A stretch of DNA of 64,000 nucleotides from Polyangium jinanense. GTDB lineage: Bacteria; Myxococcota; Polyangia; Polyangiales; Polyangiaceae. The DNA is taken from positions 1 through 64,000 of the forward strand of contig NZ_JAGTJJ010000006.1 in the NCBI RefSeq assembly GCF_028435365.1. Direction: 5' to 3'. Each line of letters starts with the position of its first letter. Positions within the stretch are counted from its first letter, which is position 1. A program made the position numbers and the translations under genes. Of this stretch, positions 1 through 9,400 are shown in pieces. Under the pieces are notes generated by a model that saw only the letters and a program-made list of their open reading frames with translations, made no database searches and was not told where the DNA came from.

Positions 1-30
1 AGGATCGTCGTTGGTCTTGACCTGGCCTGT

Positions 31-61
31 TCGATGAACTGCGCATCGCGCAGTTCATCGA
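31..61. repeat. Perfect 14-bp inverted repeat, 3-nt loop
   Basis: The arms 31-44 and 48-61 are exact reverse complements around a 3-base loop (ATC). No T-run follows. It may be the 3' hairpin of a gene left of the window or part of a palindromic intergenic element, since three more hairpins follow within 75 bases. Confidence 0.8.
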
Positions 62-69
62 CCCCGGGT

Positions 70-135
70 CCAGCGCTTGCGCTGGTCCAGGTCCAGGGGC
101 GGATAGCCCCGGTGGGGCCTGGGGCAACGCCCCAG
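70..135. repeat. Cluster of three short GC hairpins
   Basis: Perfect small inverted repeats lie at 70-76/79-85 (CCAGCGC/GCGCTGG), 96-100/106-110 (GGGGC/GCCCC) and 119-125/129-135 (CTGGGGC/GCCCCAG). With the 31-61 repeat they form a REP-like block upstream of the MaoC gene. I did not see the block repeated elsewhere in the window. Confidence 0.6.
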
Positions 136-159
136 CGAGGCGCCTCCCACGACAGACAA

Positions 160-188
160 TTGACGCGTCCGCGCGAGATCGGTACGTG
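160..188 (+). promoter_or_regulatory. Candidate sigma-70 promoter for the MaoC gene
   Basis: TTGACG at 160-165 and TACGTG at 183-188 are separated by 17 bases, about 30 bases before the start codon at 218. The match to consensus is fair for the -35 and weaker for the -10. Confidence 0.4.
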
Positions 189-217
189 TCCCCGACTCGA
201 TCCTTACGGAAGGCGCA

Positions 218-1069
218 ATGGCCCTCGATCTCTCGAGTCTTGGCTCCACCACGGAGCCGAGCTCGCTCACCTACGACTGGAAGACACTCGCGCTTTACGC
301 GCTCGGCATCGGCGCGAAGCGCGAAGAGCTCGCTTACCTCTACGAGGGCACCGAAGGCGGGCTCAAAGTTTACCCGACGTTCGCCGTGATTCCGGCGACG
401 GAGCCCGTGTTCAAGTCGCTCGCGCGCACCGGCGGCAACTTCGCCATGGTCGTCCACGGCGGCCAGAAGATCCGCGCCCTCGCGCCGATCCCGCCCTCGG
501 GCACGCTGCTCACGACCGCCACGATCCGCGGCATCTACGACATGAAGAAGCTCGCGCAGGTCGTCATCGACACGACGACCACGCTCGAAGGCGGCGAGCG
601 CGTCTACGAGACGACCTGGTCGATCCTCTACCGCGGCGAAGGTGGCTTCAGCGGCCCGCGCCCGCCCTCCGATCCGGACGAACCTTCGATCCCCAAGGAT
701 CGCGAGCCGACGTTCACCTACGAGGAGACGACGTCCCCCGAGCAAGCCCTGCTCTATCGCCTCTCGGGCGACATCAACCCGCTGCACGCCGATCCGGCGC
801 TCGCTGCGTCGGTGGGCTTCCCGCAGGGCCCGATCCTGCACGGGCTCGCGACGTACGGGTTCGCGGCGCGGGCCGTGGTGAAGGGTCTCCTCGAGGGAGA
901 TGCCTCGCGCCTCAGGGCTTTGTCCGCGCAATTCCGCAAGCCGGTCTGGCCTGGGGAAACGATCGTCACGAAGGGATACTTGCTCGAAGGTGGAAAGGTG
1001 GCGCTCCAGGCGAGCGTGAAGGGAAGACCGGACCCGGTGCTGACGGGCGGATACGCGGAGATCGCCTGA
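218..1069 (+). CDS. MaoC-family hydratase (hydratase-2 type, two hot-dog domains)
   Basis: Predicted (R)-specific enoyl-CoA hydratase/dehydratase, 283 residues, the usual size for tandem hot-dog hydratase-2 proteins. The N-terminal hot-dog spans roughly residues 15-140 and the C-terminal one 165-280. The C-terminal half carries the hydratase-2 signature: D185, N187 and H190 in the segment RLSGDINPLHADP, followed by GPILHGL near residues 204-210. In characterised members the Asp and His five residues apart form the catalytic dyad. The start has an AAGG-type ribosome site a few bases upstream. No lipid or polyketide genes adjoin it, so the substrate (branched or long-chain enoyl-CoA) cannot be told from context. 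The family assignment is firm; the physiological substrate is open. Confidence 0.88.
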   Translation: MALDLSSLGSTTEPSSLTYDWKTLALYALGIGAKREELAYLYEGTEGGLKVYPTFAVIPATEPVFKSLARTGGNFAMVVHGGQKIRALAPIPPSGTLLTTATIRGIYDMKKLAQVVIDTTTTLEGGERVYETTWSILYRGEGGFSGPRPPSDPDEPSIPKDREPTFTYEETTSPEQALLYRLSGDINPLHADPALAASVGFPQGPILHGLATYGFAARAVVKGLLEGDASRLRALSAQFRKPVWPGETIVTKGYLLEGGKVALQASVKGRPDPVLTGGYAEIA

Positions 1070-1173
1070 CGAGCCGCCGAGGCGCGTGCTAACTCGACCG
1101 GACCGATCACAGGGTCATCGCCGCCCGCGCGGCAAGAACGGTGGGGCAAAGCCCTCTCTCTGAAGAAGTCATC

Positions 1174-1935
1174 ATGAGCAAAGAGACCAAGAAGCAGCCC
1201 AAGGCCGAACAGGATCCCGAGCTCGACAAGGAGCAGGCGGAGGAAGAGGAAGAGGACGAGGAGGAAGAGGGCGCGGAAGGCGAGTCCGACGACGAGGAAG
1301 AGGACGAAGAGGAAGACGAAGAAGAGGACGAAGAGGAAGACGAGCACGCGCAACACCAGGGCCACGACGCCGCCGCGCACGGCGACGACGAGGATCCCTA
1401 CTGGTGGACGCCGCACGTCGTCCTGGCCGTGCTCGTGCTCGTCGGCATCCTCGGCTTCTTCGGCATGTTCAACAAGCCGCTCGGCTTCCTCGCCGCGAAG
1501 CCCCAGGGCGGCGCCGCGCACACGGAGACGGCCGCGACGCAGCCTGCCACGCCGGCGACGCCCGCAACCCCGCCTCGCCCCACGGCACCTGCGCAGCAGC
1601 AGCCGCCGCGCGAGATGTTCGGCGCGAAGCACTTCCTCGTGATGTACAAGGGCAGCATGCGCGCGCCTGCGAACATCACGCGCACGAAGGAAGAGGCGAA
1701 GGCGCGCGCCGAGGAGGGCCTGAAGAAGGTCAAGGACGGCGCGAAGTTCGAGACCGTCGTCGGGGAGTACAGCGACGAGCCGAACGCGGGTGCCCGCGGC
1801 GGCGACCTCGGCCTCTTCCCGAAGGGCGCGATGGTCGGTCCCTTCCAGGAAGCGGTCGAGAAGCTGAAGGTCAACGAGGTCAGCGGCCTCGTCGAGACGC
1901 CCTTCGGCTACCACGTCATTTTGAGGACGAAGTAG
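1174..1935 (+). CDS. Membrane-anchored parvulin-type peptidyl-prolyl isomerase with polyacidic N-terminus
   Basis: A 253-residue protein in three parts. Residues 20-58 are almost entirely Glu/Asp. A single transmembrane helix lies at about 80-98 (HVVLAVLVLVGILGFFG). After a Pro/Ala/Thr linker, a C-terminal parvulin (PpiC/rotamase) domain spans about 150-253, with the family pattern GARGGDLGLF and a final FGYHVI strand. The expected topology is an acidic tail in the cytoplasm and an isomerase in the periplasm, helping fold exported proteins. ATG at 1174 is preferred; an in-frame GTG at 1141 would add 11 residues. No chaperone genes adjoin it. The acidic tail is unusual for the family and is encoded partly by a 24-bp tandem duplication. 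Confidence 0.85.
   Translation: MSKETKKQPKAEQDPELDKEQAEEEEEDEEEEGAEGESDDEEEDEEEDEEEDEEEDEHAQHQGHDAAAHGDDEDPYWWTPHVVLAVLVLVGILGFFGMFNKPLGFLAAKPQGGAAHTETAATQPATPATPATPPRPTAPAQQQPPREMFGAKHFLVMYKGSMRAPANITRTKEEAKARAEEGLKKVKDGAKFETVVGEYSDEPNAGARGGDLGLFPKGAMVGPFQEAVEKLKVNEVSGLVETPFGYHVILRTK
1297..1344 (+). repeat. 24-bp tandem duplication encoding acidic octapeptides
   Basis: Positions 1297-1320 and 1321-1344 are identical except for the last base. Each unit encodes EEDEEEDE inside the polyacidic tail of the parvulin. The near identity suggests recent slippage or duplication. Confidence 0.85.
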
Positions 1936-1987
1936 TTCGTCACCGGCGAAGGGGGACGCGAGCCAACGCCGCGTCCCCACGCCTCCC

Positions 1988-3076
1988 TCACTTCTTGGCG
2001 ATCGCGTCCTTCAGCCGCGCGATCTTCTCATCCTTGCCGAGCGAGACCTTCGCCACCTCGTCGGCCGTCATCCCGCTGCGCAGCACGCGCACCTCGTCGC
2101 CGATGCCCACGAGCCGGCTGCCCGTGCGCGCGACGATCCACTCGACCGCGGGCGCCTCGCCTTCCTTGCTCATGAAGCGCACGGCGCCGTCGCCGATCCC
2201 CTTCTCTTTCTGCGCCCCGGGCCCCTTGCCGAGCGTCGCGAGCACGTCCTTCGCCTGCTCGTCGTCCACGCGCACCATCACGGCGAACCGATACCGCTTG
2301 TCCGCGTCCTTGTAGTAGCCGAACGCGCCGCCGCCCGTGCTCGGGATCCCCAGGAGATCCTTGGTCACCACGCGCACGCCGAGCGGGATCCGGTTCGCCT
2401 CGGGCAACGCCGCCGCGGCCGGCGGGAGCGCCGTCTCGCCCGGCAGCTTCGCCCCGATCTCCTTCACGAGCGGCGCGAGCAGTTTGTCCCCGAGCGCCTT
2501 GATCGCGGGCTCTGCCGCGGCCTCGTCGTTGTACGTGATCTCCGCGAGGTGCGCGCCGCGCCAGAGGTACGCCGTCCCGAGCCCGAGCGCCGCTGCGCCC
2601 CCGCCCTCGATGGGCCGCGGCGTGTCCTCGCCCGCGGGATCTCCATCACCGACGACGCGCTTCGTGAACATCGCGTACGCGCCCTCGGTCGTGCCGAACT
2701 TCGAGAGGTGCACGTCGATCGTCGCCGCGCTGCCGCTGCCGTCGACGTACCTGAGCTCGACCACGCGGCGAACGCCGAAGCCTTTGTAGATCTCGCACTC
2801 GCCGTCGAACATGTCGCAGATCTGATCGAGCGGGAGGCTGCCGCCTTCGCCGTACGTCTTGTCGCCGCCGTTCGGGTCGAGGCAAAAACCCGCGGTGGTG
2901 CGCGGGAAAAACGCCGCGGACTGCGCGTCGGACAGGGTCCCGCCGCCGCCCGCGCAGGCCGCGGGTTTCGCCGCGGGAGGCGGCGGAGGCGCCGCGCCGC
3001 GAGGCTCCTCGTTCTTGCAAGCGCTGACGAGGGCGAGGGCGAGGAGGGAACCGATTGCCGCGTGCCGTTGAATCAT
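1988..3076 (-). CDS. Putative lipoprotein, DUF6599-like
   Basis: A 362-residue predicted lipoprotein. The signal peptide ends in the lipobox LVSAC with the lipidated Cys at about position 20. The mature protein begins with a Pro/Ala linker and then a globular region with Cys residues and segments such as FFPRTTAGF and YAMFTKRVVGDG, which resemble DUF6599 proteins (recalled, not searched). An in-frame upstream Met would add six residues, but 3076 gives a cleaner signal peptide. It is transcribed divergently from the pilin operon that starts at 3273 and convergently with the parvulin gene. No enzymatic motif is visible, so function is unknown; an outer-membrane or periplasmic location is likely. 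Confidence 0.7.
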   Translation of the reverse strand: MIQRHAAIGSLLALALVSACKNEEPRGAAPPPPPAAKPAACAGGGGTLSDAQSAAFFPRTTAGFCLDPNGGDKTYGEGGSLPLDQICDMFDGECEIYKGFGVRRVVELRYVDGSGSAATIDVHLSKFGTTEGAYAMFTKRVVGDGDPAGEDTPRPIEGGGAAALGLGTAYLWRGAHLAEITYNDEAAAEPAIKALGDKLLAPLVKEIGAKLPGETALPPAAAALPEANRIPLGVRVVTKDLLGIPSTGGGAFGYYKDADKRYRFAVMVRVDDEQAKDVLATLGKGPGAQKEKGIGDGAVRFMSKEGEAPAVEWIVARTGSRLVGIGDEVRVLRSGMTADEVAKVSLGKDEKIARLKDAIAKK

Positions 3077-3272
3077 GGTCGACCGCACATGCAACGATCA
3101 GAAGACCGGTGCAAGGGCACGAGGCCCCCGGCCCTCTGGATCCCGCAACTTTTGCAGAGCGTCGCAATCCGTAGCGGCTCGTCCCGCGCCGCACCTCGCA
3201 TCCGGCCTTGCTCTCGGCCCGTTCCGCTTCCCCGAAAACTTTTTCTTCGAGGCACGAGGCTTGCTACCAATC

Positions 3273-3899
3273 ATGTTGGTGGCTCGTTTCCTTTCTCGCC
3301 GGCTTCCCAGGACGCGGACCGCAGGTGCGGCGGATCGGGCGCGTGGCTTCACGCTGACCGAGATCCTCGTGGTCATCTTCACGATCGCGCTGCTCGCCGC
3401 GGTCGCGTCGCCCGCGTTCATCCGGATCATGCGCGACATCGGCATGAGTCGGCTCACGATGCAGCTCGCGGAGCTCTACCGCCGCGGCTACGTCGAGTCG
3501 TCCGAGCGCGCCACGTTCCTCGTGCGCTTCCGCAAGCCGAGCGGCGCCGTGCAGGTCGAGACCGTGCGCGCCGCGCTCGACACGCCCACGCCGACGCTGA
3601 TTTCGCCGCGCGGCTGCAACACGATCAACTGGGACGACCCCGCCCTCGAGCGACAAACCTATCGGTTCGCCTCGACCGACAAGAAGACGCTCGTCGAAGT
3701 CGGCTTTCTCGGCCCCGACAACTCGATCCAGGACATCGCCGACGTCTGCTTCGCGCGCCGCACCGCGTTCGTCCGTTACAACGACGGCGCGTTCGTGCAG
3801 ATGGTCGGCGCGGCGAAGCTGTCCGTGAAGAACCTCGCGAACGGCCGGATTCGCCGCGTGCTCGTGCCGTCGTTCGGCCTGCCGAGGGTGATCCAATGA
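3273..3899 (+). CDS. FimT/GspH-type minor pilin
   Basis: A 208-residue prepilin-like protein, first gene of a coupled minor-pilin operon. The leader is long (25 residues, basic) and ends in G25|F26, followed by TLTE with Glu at +5 and then a hydrophobic helix (ILVVIFTIALLAAVA), the standard type IV prepilin signal. The rest fits a GspH/FimT pilin body with Cys residues near the middle and end. It should be cleaved by PilD and form part of the priming tip complex with PilV, PilW, PilX and PilY1. The frame is open further upstream, but the ATG at 3273 puts the cleavage site at a normal distance. Its stop overlaps the next start (ATGA, 3896-3899). Confidence 0.88.
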   Translation: MLVARFLSRRLPRTRTAGAADRARGFTLTEILVVIFTIALLAAVASPAFIRIMRDIGMSRLTMQLAELYRRGYVESSERATFLVRFRKPSGAVQVETVRAALDTPTPTLISPRGCNTINWDDPALERQTYRFASTDKKTLVEVGFLGPDNSIQDIADVCFARRTAFVRYNDGAFVQMVGAAKLSVKNLANGRIRRVLVPSFGLPRVIQ

Positions 3900-4507
3900 A
3901 GCGGGCATCGCGTGGCTACACGGTCATCGAGGTCATGATGGCCCTCGCGATCCTCGCGGTCGGCGCGACGGGCGTGATCGCGCTGCAGAAGGTCGCGCTG
4001 ATCGGCAACTCGAACGCGCGGATCGGCGACGGCGCGCGGCAGGTGGCGTCGACGTGGGCCGAGCGCCTCAAGACCGACGCGCTCCAGTGGAACGATCCGC
4101 TCGGCATCTCGGACATCGGCGAGACGCGCTGGCTCGCTGGTTCGGGTACGTACGATCCCGTGAATCCGCCCGGTCCGGCGCAATGGGTCCTCGCGCCCGA
4201 GGTCCCCGGCTGGAGCTCGCCCGTGGCCGACATCCACGGCGCGGACGTGCCCATCGCTGACACCACGACGAACGGCGTGTTCTGCACGCACCTGCAGATG
4301 GCGCGCGCGGTCCAGAAGCCTCTCTCGCTGGTCGGCGCGACGCACCCGATCGCGGTCCGCGCGCTCGTGCGCGTGATCTGGCGCCGCGACCTCGCGCCAA
4401 TCACGGAGTGCCGCACGACCGCGCCCGCGAACATCGAGGAAAACGACGCGCGGTACGGCTTCTATTACCTCTCCACCGTGGTCGGCCAGGAGGAGGCCTC
4501 GAACTGA
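3896..4507 (+). CDS. pilV: PilV-like minor pilin (type IV pilus modification protein)
   Basis: A 203-residue minor pilin. The short leader MKRASRG is followed by YTVIE, which places Glu at +5, and then a hydrophobic segment MMALAILAVGATGVIAL typical of PilV. The body contains few Cys. The start codon overlaps the previous stop by four bases and its own stop overlaps the PilW start by one base, so the gene is translationally coupled on both sides. In characterised systems PilV, PilW, PilX and FimU/FimT form a tip complex under PilY1 that primes pilus assembly. The frame is open far upstream, but that extension lacks pilin features and lies across other genes. Confidence 0.87.
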   Translation: MKRASRGYTVIEVMMALAILAVGATGVIALQKVALIGNSNARIGDGARQVASTWAERLKTDALQWNDPLGISDIGETRWLAGSGTYDPVNPPGPAQWVLAPEVPGWSSPVADIHGADVPIADTTTNGVFCTHLQMARAVQKPLSLVGATHPIAVRALVRVIWRRDLAPITECRTTAPANIEENDARYGFYYLSTVVGQEEASN

Positions 4508-5772
4508 TGCGCGCGAAACACCGCATCCTCCGCGATGCCGATCGGCGCGGCTTCACGCTCGTCGAGCTGCTCGTCGCGATCACCGCGGGCGCGCTCGTCG
4601 CCGCTGCGGCCGTGCTCCTTTCGAAGAACGCCGTGCGCATCTTCCAGGAGGAAGCGCGCATCTCGTACGCGCAGGTCGCCGTGGCGATGGGCCTCGGCCG
4701 CATGGGCACGGACCTCGAGCACGCCGGCCGCAACACCACGCGAAACCCCTTCACGGATCGTCGCATCTGCGCCCAGCCGAGCTTCGTCGACTGGCCGGCC
4801 GGCATGCGCAGGCTCGCGCCCGTCGTCATCGAGGCCCGCCCCGATCTGCCGCAAAACGCGGGCAATGACCTGCGCAATGAGCGCATCACGATCGCGGGCG
4901 ATCTCGACTCCGGCGAGAACTTCGTCATGAGCACGACGCTGCCCGGCGCGAGCACCACGACGATCGTGCTCCAGCCGCAGAGCCGCGCGATCCGCCGCCT
5001 CGCGGCGCTCACGCAGAACGGCAACGTCGCATCGAGGCTCGCCGAGCTCTTCCGCGTCGGCCGCATCCTGCACATCGAGGGCCCGACGCACGACTACTAC
5101 GGCCGCATCCAGGGGTTTGCCGCGGCGGGCACGCCGATCGAGTCGATTCAGGTCACGATCGAAAACACGCCCCTCGTGCCGATCCAGACCTCGCAGAGCG
5201 TGGGCCCCTCGTGCGGGATCAAGGGCTTCGGAAGCGGCTATCCCGTGCACGTGATCTCGCGCGTCCGTTACGAGCTCCGGTCCGTCGTGGCCGACGCGAG
5301 CTTCGCCGATTACGTGCAGCCGCTGAACCCCGTCACCGGCGACGTCGATCGCACCGAGCTCGTGCGTGTCGAGCTCGCGCCCGACGACTCCGAGATCCCC
5401 GGCACGCTGGAGCTCGTCACCGAGTACGCGGTCGGGCTGCGCTTCGGCATCACCGCGCTCGCCATCACCTCGCAGCCGGACGCGCCGGTCCTCGAGCGCT
5501 TCCCGATCACCGATCCCGTGCCGGACGCGCAGGTCTACGCGATCGCGGGCCCGCCCGACGTGCAAGGCAGCCGGCCCGAGGCCGTGCGCTCGGTGCAAGT
5601 TCGTCTCTCCACACGTTCCCGCGCGCCCGATCGGCCCACGCAGATCCCTTCGCCCGCGGGTCGCCCGTTCCGCTTTCTCGTGGGGAACGCGAAGGGCGCG
5701 GAGCGTTTCGCGCGCGTCCGCACGCTCGAGCGCGAGTTCGCGCTCGTGAACACGCGGGGAGGTGGGTCGTGA
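4507..5772 (+). CDS. pilW: PilW-like minor pilin
   Basis: A 421-residue minor pilin, longer than the others as is usual for PilW. The prepilin site is G15|F16-TLVE with Glu at +5, then the helix LLVAITAGALVAAAAVLL. A large periplasmic body with beta-rich predicted segments follows. The start overlaps the PilV stop (TGATG) and the stop overlaps the PilX start (GTGA). The arrangement fits a stoichiometric tip complex. Start choice is set by the prepilin leader; an upstream extension of 33 codons would lie inside pilV. Confidence 0.87.
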   Translation: MRAKHRILRDADRRGFTLVELLVAITAGALVAAAAVLLSKNAVRIFQEEARISYAQVAVAMGLGRMGTDLEHAGRNTTRNPFTDRRICAQPSFVDWPAGMRRLAPVVIEARPDLPQNAGNDLRNERITIAGDLDSGENFVMSTTLPGASTTTIVLQPQSRAIRRLAALTQNGNVASRLAELFRVGRILHIEGPTHDYYGRIQGFAAAGTPIESIQVTIENTPLVPIQTSQSVGPSCGIKGFGSGYPVHVISRVRYELRSVVADASFADYVQPLNPVTGDVDRTELVRVELAPDDSEIPGTLELVTEYAVGLRFGITALAITSQPDAPVLERFPITDPVPDAQVYAIAGPPDVQGSRPEAVRSVQVRLSTRSRAPDRPTQIPSPAGRPFRFLVGNAKGAERFARVRTLEREFALVNTRGGGS

Positions 5773-6425
5773 GCGTGATCGTCCGCAAAACCCCGAGCGC
5801 GATCGCGCGTCGTCGCGCGCGCGGCGGCGAGCGCGGGGCCACGGTCTTCGTGGTCGTGCTCGTCATCGCGATGCTCACGGGCATCGGCCTCTTCGCCGCG
5901 CAGGCGAGCACCATCGCCACGAGCACGAGCGGCATTTCGCGCGTCACCACGCAGAGCCGCTACTTCGGCGAGAGCGCGATGCACGCCGTCACCGCGAAGC
6001 TCTCGCGCGACCTCGGCGCGCAGATCGACTTTCTCGCGCGGCAAAACTCCACGGAGTGCCTCGGGATGTCGGGCGACCCGTACTACCAGAACTGCACGCG
6101 GTTCGGCCGGACGTACCTCGAGCAGGAGCTCCGCTTCGCGCTCTTCCAGCCGTACGACGCGCAGACCGGGCATCACGGCACGCTCGGCCGCAGCGAGAAC
6201 GCGACGGCCGATCTGCTCGTCGAGATGAACGACCTCTACCGCATCGATCGCCCCATCGCGGGCTTCGACTACACCTCCGCGGGCGCGGCGAACGTCCACT
6301 TCATGAGCGTCATGCTCCATGGAACGGGCCGCATCCGGCTCGCGCCGCCGAACGGAGTCGCGAGCACCCTCTCGAGCACCACCTTCCGCGCCGAGCTCGT
6401 CGTCGGACCGATCTCCGGACCTTGA
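5769..6425 (+). CDS. pilX: PilX-like minor pilin
   Basis: A 218-residue protein with a basic leader and the hydrophobic segment VFVVVLVIAMLTGIGLFAA, matching the PilX N-terminal family. Unlike its neighbours it lacks Glu at +5 after the probable cleavage glycine (RGAT), as in PilX/GspK-type tip pseudopilins. The body has paired Cys. The GTG start overlaps the PilW stop by four bases. Ten bases separate its stop from the PilY1 start. It probably caps the pilus with PilV and PilW and connects them to PilY1. Confidence 0.82.
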   Translation: MSVIVRKTPSAIARRRARGGERGATVFVVVLVIAMLTGIGLFAAQASTIATSTSGISRVTTQSRYFGESAMHAVTAKLSRDLGAQIDFLARQNSTECLGMSGDPYYQNCTRFGRTYLEQELRFALFQPYDAQTGHHGTLGRSENATADLLVEMNDLYRIDRPIAGFDYTSAGAANVHFMSVMLHGTGRIRLAPPNGVASTLSSTTFRAELVVGPISGP

Positions 6426-6431
6426 AGGAGG
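6425..6431 (+). promoter_or_regulatory. Strong Shine-Dalgarno before pilY1
   Basis: AAGGAGG lies four bases before the ATG at 6436 and fixes that start against a 39-codon upstream extension. It is one of the few near-perfect ribosome sites in the window. Confidence 0.75.
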
Positions 6432-6435
6432 ACCC

Positions 6436-9400
6436 ATGCGAACCCTGACCCGCGTCCTCTCCCCGCCCATCGCCGCCGCAACGTTGCTCTCGATCGCGTC
6501 CTTCGCGCCGGTCGCCGAGGCGCAGATCGACATCAACCCGCCGCTGCCGAACGTGCTGCTCGTCATCGACACCTCGGGGTCGATGGAGAACATGGCGAGC
6601 GGCAAGCGCCCCGAGGAGGCCGGCGCGACGTGTGTCCCCGGCACGGCCACGCCGCTGAACCGCTGGGCCACGCTGGTCACGGTGCTGACGGGGACGATCC
6701 AGAACTTCTCGTGCTTCGCGCAGGATCGATCGTCGACCTCGTTCCTCAACGAGTTCACCCTGCCGAGCGGCCCCGAGCCCTACGATTCCAAGTACTACCT
6801 GCCCTTCCACCGCATCCTCTCGAACGGCTGCACCTACGGCCCGGGATCGATGGGCCCGGCCTGGTGGGACTGGCCCGCGAACGCGCTGAAGACGCACGCG
6901 TGGAACAACACGAACCAGGCCTGCGCATCGCCGGGCTTCCAGCAAGCGAACGACGGCTTGCTCGACACGTACCGCGATCGCGTCCGCTTCGGCCTGATGA
7001 CGTTCGACACGCTGCCCGATCCCGGCACCGGCGCGAGCGGCTCCGTGCCCACGCCGAACGACGGCACGAAGGGCATGTGGAGCTACTACCCGAACTGGAG
7101 CTCCGGCGGCTCGCCCGCGGACGGCAACCCCCCGAACTGCGCGAACCAGCCGTTCGAGGTTGGCGCGCGAAACCCCGCCGCGCCGCCGTGGGAAGGCCGC
7201 CTCCTCGGCTTCGGCGCGCACGACGCGCCCATCGCGCAGGTGCAGCAGACGAACGATCGCATCCAGGCCTCGCTCCTCGCGATGCGGCCCTACGGCGCGA
7301 CCCCGATCGCGGGCATCCTCGCCGACGCGCGCGACTACCTGATCAACGACGGCTCGGACGATCCGGCCACGGGCAAACCCTTCGGCCCGAAGAACGATCC
7401 GTACTTCGCGGGTCAGTGCCGCAACCAGTTCATCATCCTGCTCTCGGACGGCGAGCCGAACCTCGACCTGCGCGAGTCCTGCGCGACCGGCAACGGCAAG
7501 TGCCCCTACGCGCGGCCGCACGAGATCGCGCATCAGCTCGCGACGCTGTCGAACCCGATCAAGACCTTCGCCATCGGCTTCGGTTTGTCGCAGGCGGGGG
7601 GCACCGACTGCAGCACGCTCACGCAGAACGACATCGTGAGCCCCGGCGGCCTCTGCTCGAACGCGACGGGCACGCTCAAGGCGTGCTGCACGCTCTCGCG
7701 CATCGCGTACGAGGGCGGCACGACGCGCGCGTTCTTCGCGAACGACCTGCCTACGCTCAAGACCGCGCTCGATCAGGTCCTCGCCGTCGTCTCGTCCGGC
7801 TCGACGAGCCGCACGCTCCCCGTCTTCTCCACGGCCAGCGCCACGAGCCAGGGCAACGCCCAGGCCAAGGGCTACCAGTTCGTCACGTCCTTCGACGCGC
7901 CGGTCGGCTCGCTCTGGACCGGCAACCTCGAGCGCAAGCGGTACATCTGCGAGAACCAGTCCGGCGTCCTCAAGCCCGTGCTCGCGTCGATCGAGCCGGC
8001 CAAGGGCGACGACTTCGAGGCGAACCTCAACACGAACACGCCCGGCCGCAAGTTCTTCACGCTCGTCGGCCCGCAGGCGAACGGGCAGATCCACTCGCGC
8101 CGCTCGCTCCGGCCGGACGTCACCACGGACGACGGCCTCGGCCTTTACGGCGGCGCGAGCACGGGTCTGCTCGACGGCGCATCGTTCGCTTCGACGCTCG
8201 CGGCGACGCCGCCCGCGCTCGACATCCCGTCGAGCCCCGTGCCCGACGCGTGCAAGGTGATCGCCGGCTCGGGCGCAAGCGCGAGCACCTGCGCCGACAC
8301 GGTGATCCGCTGGGAGGTCGGCATGCCCGGCGTACCGCAGTCGCGGTACGGCAACAGCTTCGGCAGCATCTACCACGCCTCGCCCGTCACGATGGGCGCG
8401 CCGAACGAGTACCTCCGCGACGAGTCGTACGCTGCGTTCGCCGCCGATCCCGTGATCAAGAAGCGCCCGCTCGTGCTCTTCGCGGCCACGACCGACGGCC
8501 AGCTCCACGCCTTCAAGGTCGCGTCGAACGATCCGGCCGACACGCAGCGCGTCGACACGCTGGAGAACAACGAGCTCTGGTCGTTCCTCCCGCCGCACGT
8601 GCTCCCCGGTCTTTTGGCCACATACGGTCGGCAGGCGTTCCTGCTCGATGGAAGCCCCGTCGTGAAGGACGTGATCTTCCAGCGCACGCGCGCGCAGGCG
8701 CAGGCCGGCGCGGCGGGCTCGCAGTGGCGGAGCGTGCTCGTCGCGGCCGGCGGCCCTGGCGGCAGTTTTTACTACGCGCTCGACGTGACGAAGCCGGCGG
8801 AGCCGCAGTTCCTCTGGCAGCTCTCGACGAACACGAACGGCGAGCCGCTCTTCGGGGCCACCACGATCAAGCCTGCGATCGCCACGATCGCCGTCGACGA
8901 CGGCAACAACGACGTGAAGGAGGTCGCCGTCGCGATCCTCCCGGGCGGCACGACGACGCTCGCGAGCGGGAGCTGCCCGCGCCTCAAGTCGGCGACGAAG
9001 GTCTCGTCGTCCGACGCGTACCAGCCCAAGGTCAGCGGCGACGTGGTGCGGTGCTGGCACGACGCGAACGGCAGGGTTGGCGCGGCGCGCTCGCTCTCGG
9101 TCGTCCGCCTCGACACGGGCGAGCTGCTCATGAACTTCCGCGGCAAGGCCGACGACGGCCCTGTGCTGCCCTCGACAAAGGTGAAGGAAAACTCCTTCGA
9201 CTCGCCCGTCACCGGCATCCCCGTCCCGTATCCCGCGCAGCCTGGCCAGGTCTCCGATCGCATCTACGTCGGCGACGCGGACGGCACGCTGTACCGCATC
9301 GACCTCACGTCGCCGAAGCCCGACAAGTGGACCGTCGATCTCGCGTGGGACGCGTACTCGTTCGGCAACGACACGGCCGCGACGCGCCAGCCCATCGAGA

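Noticed and set aside
2549..3895. Upstream extension of the PilV frame
   Set aside because: The extension is antisense to a lipoprotein and overlaps the FimT gene; the prepilin leader fixes the start at 3896.
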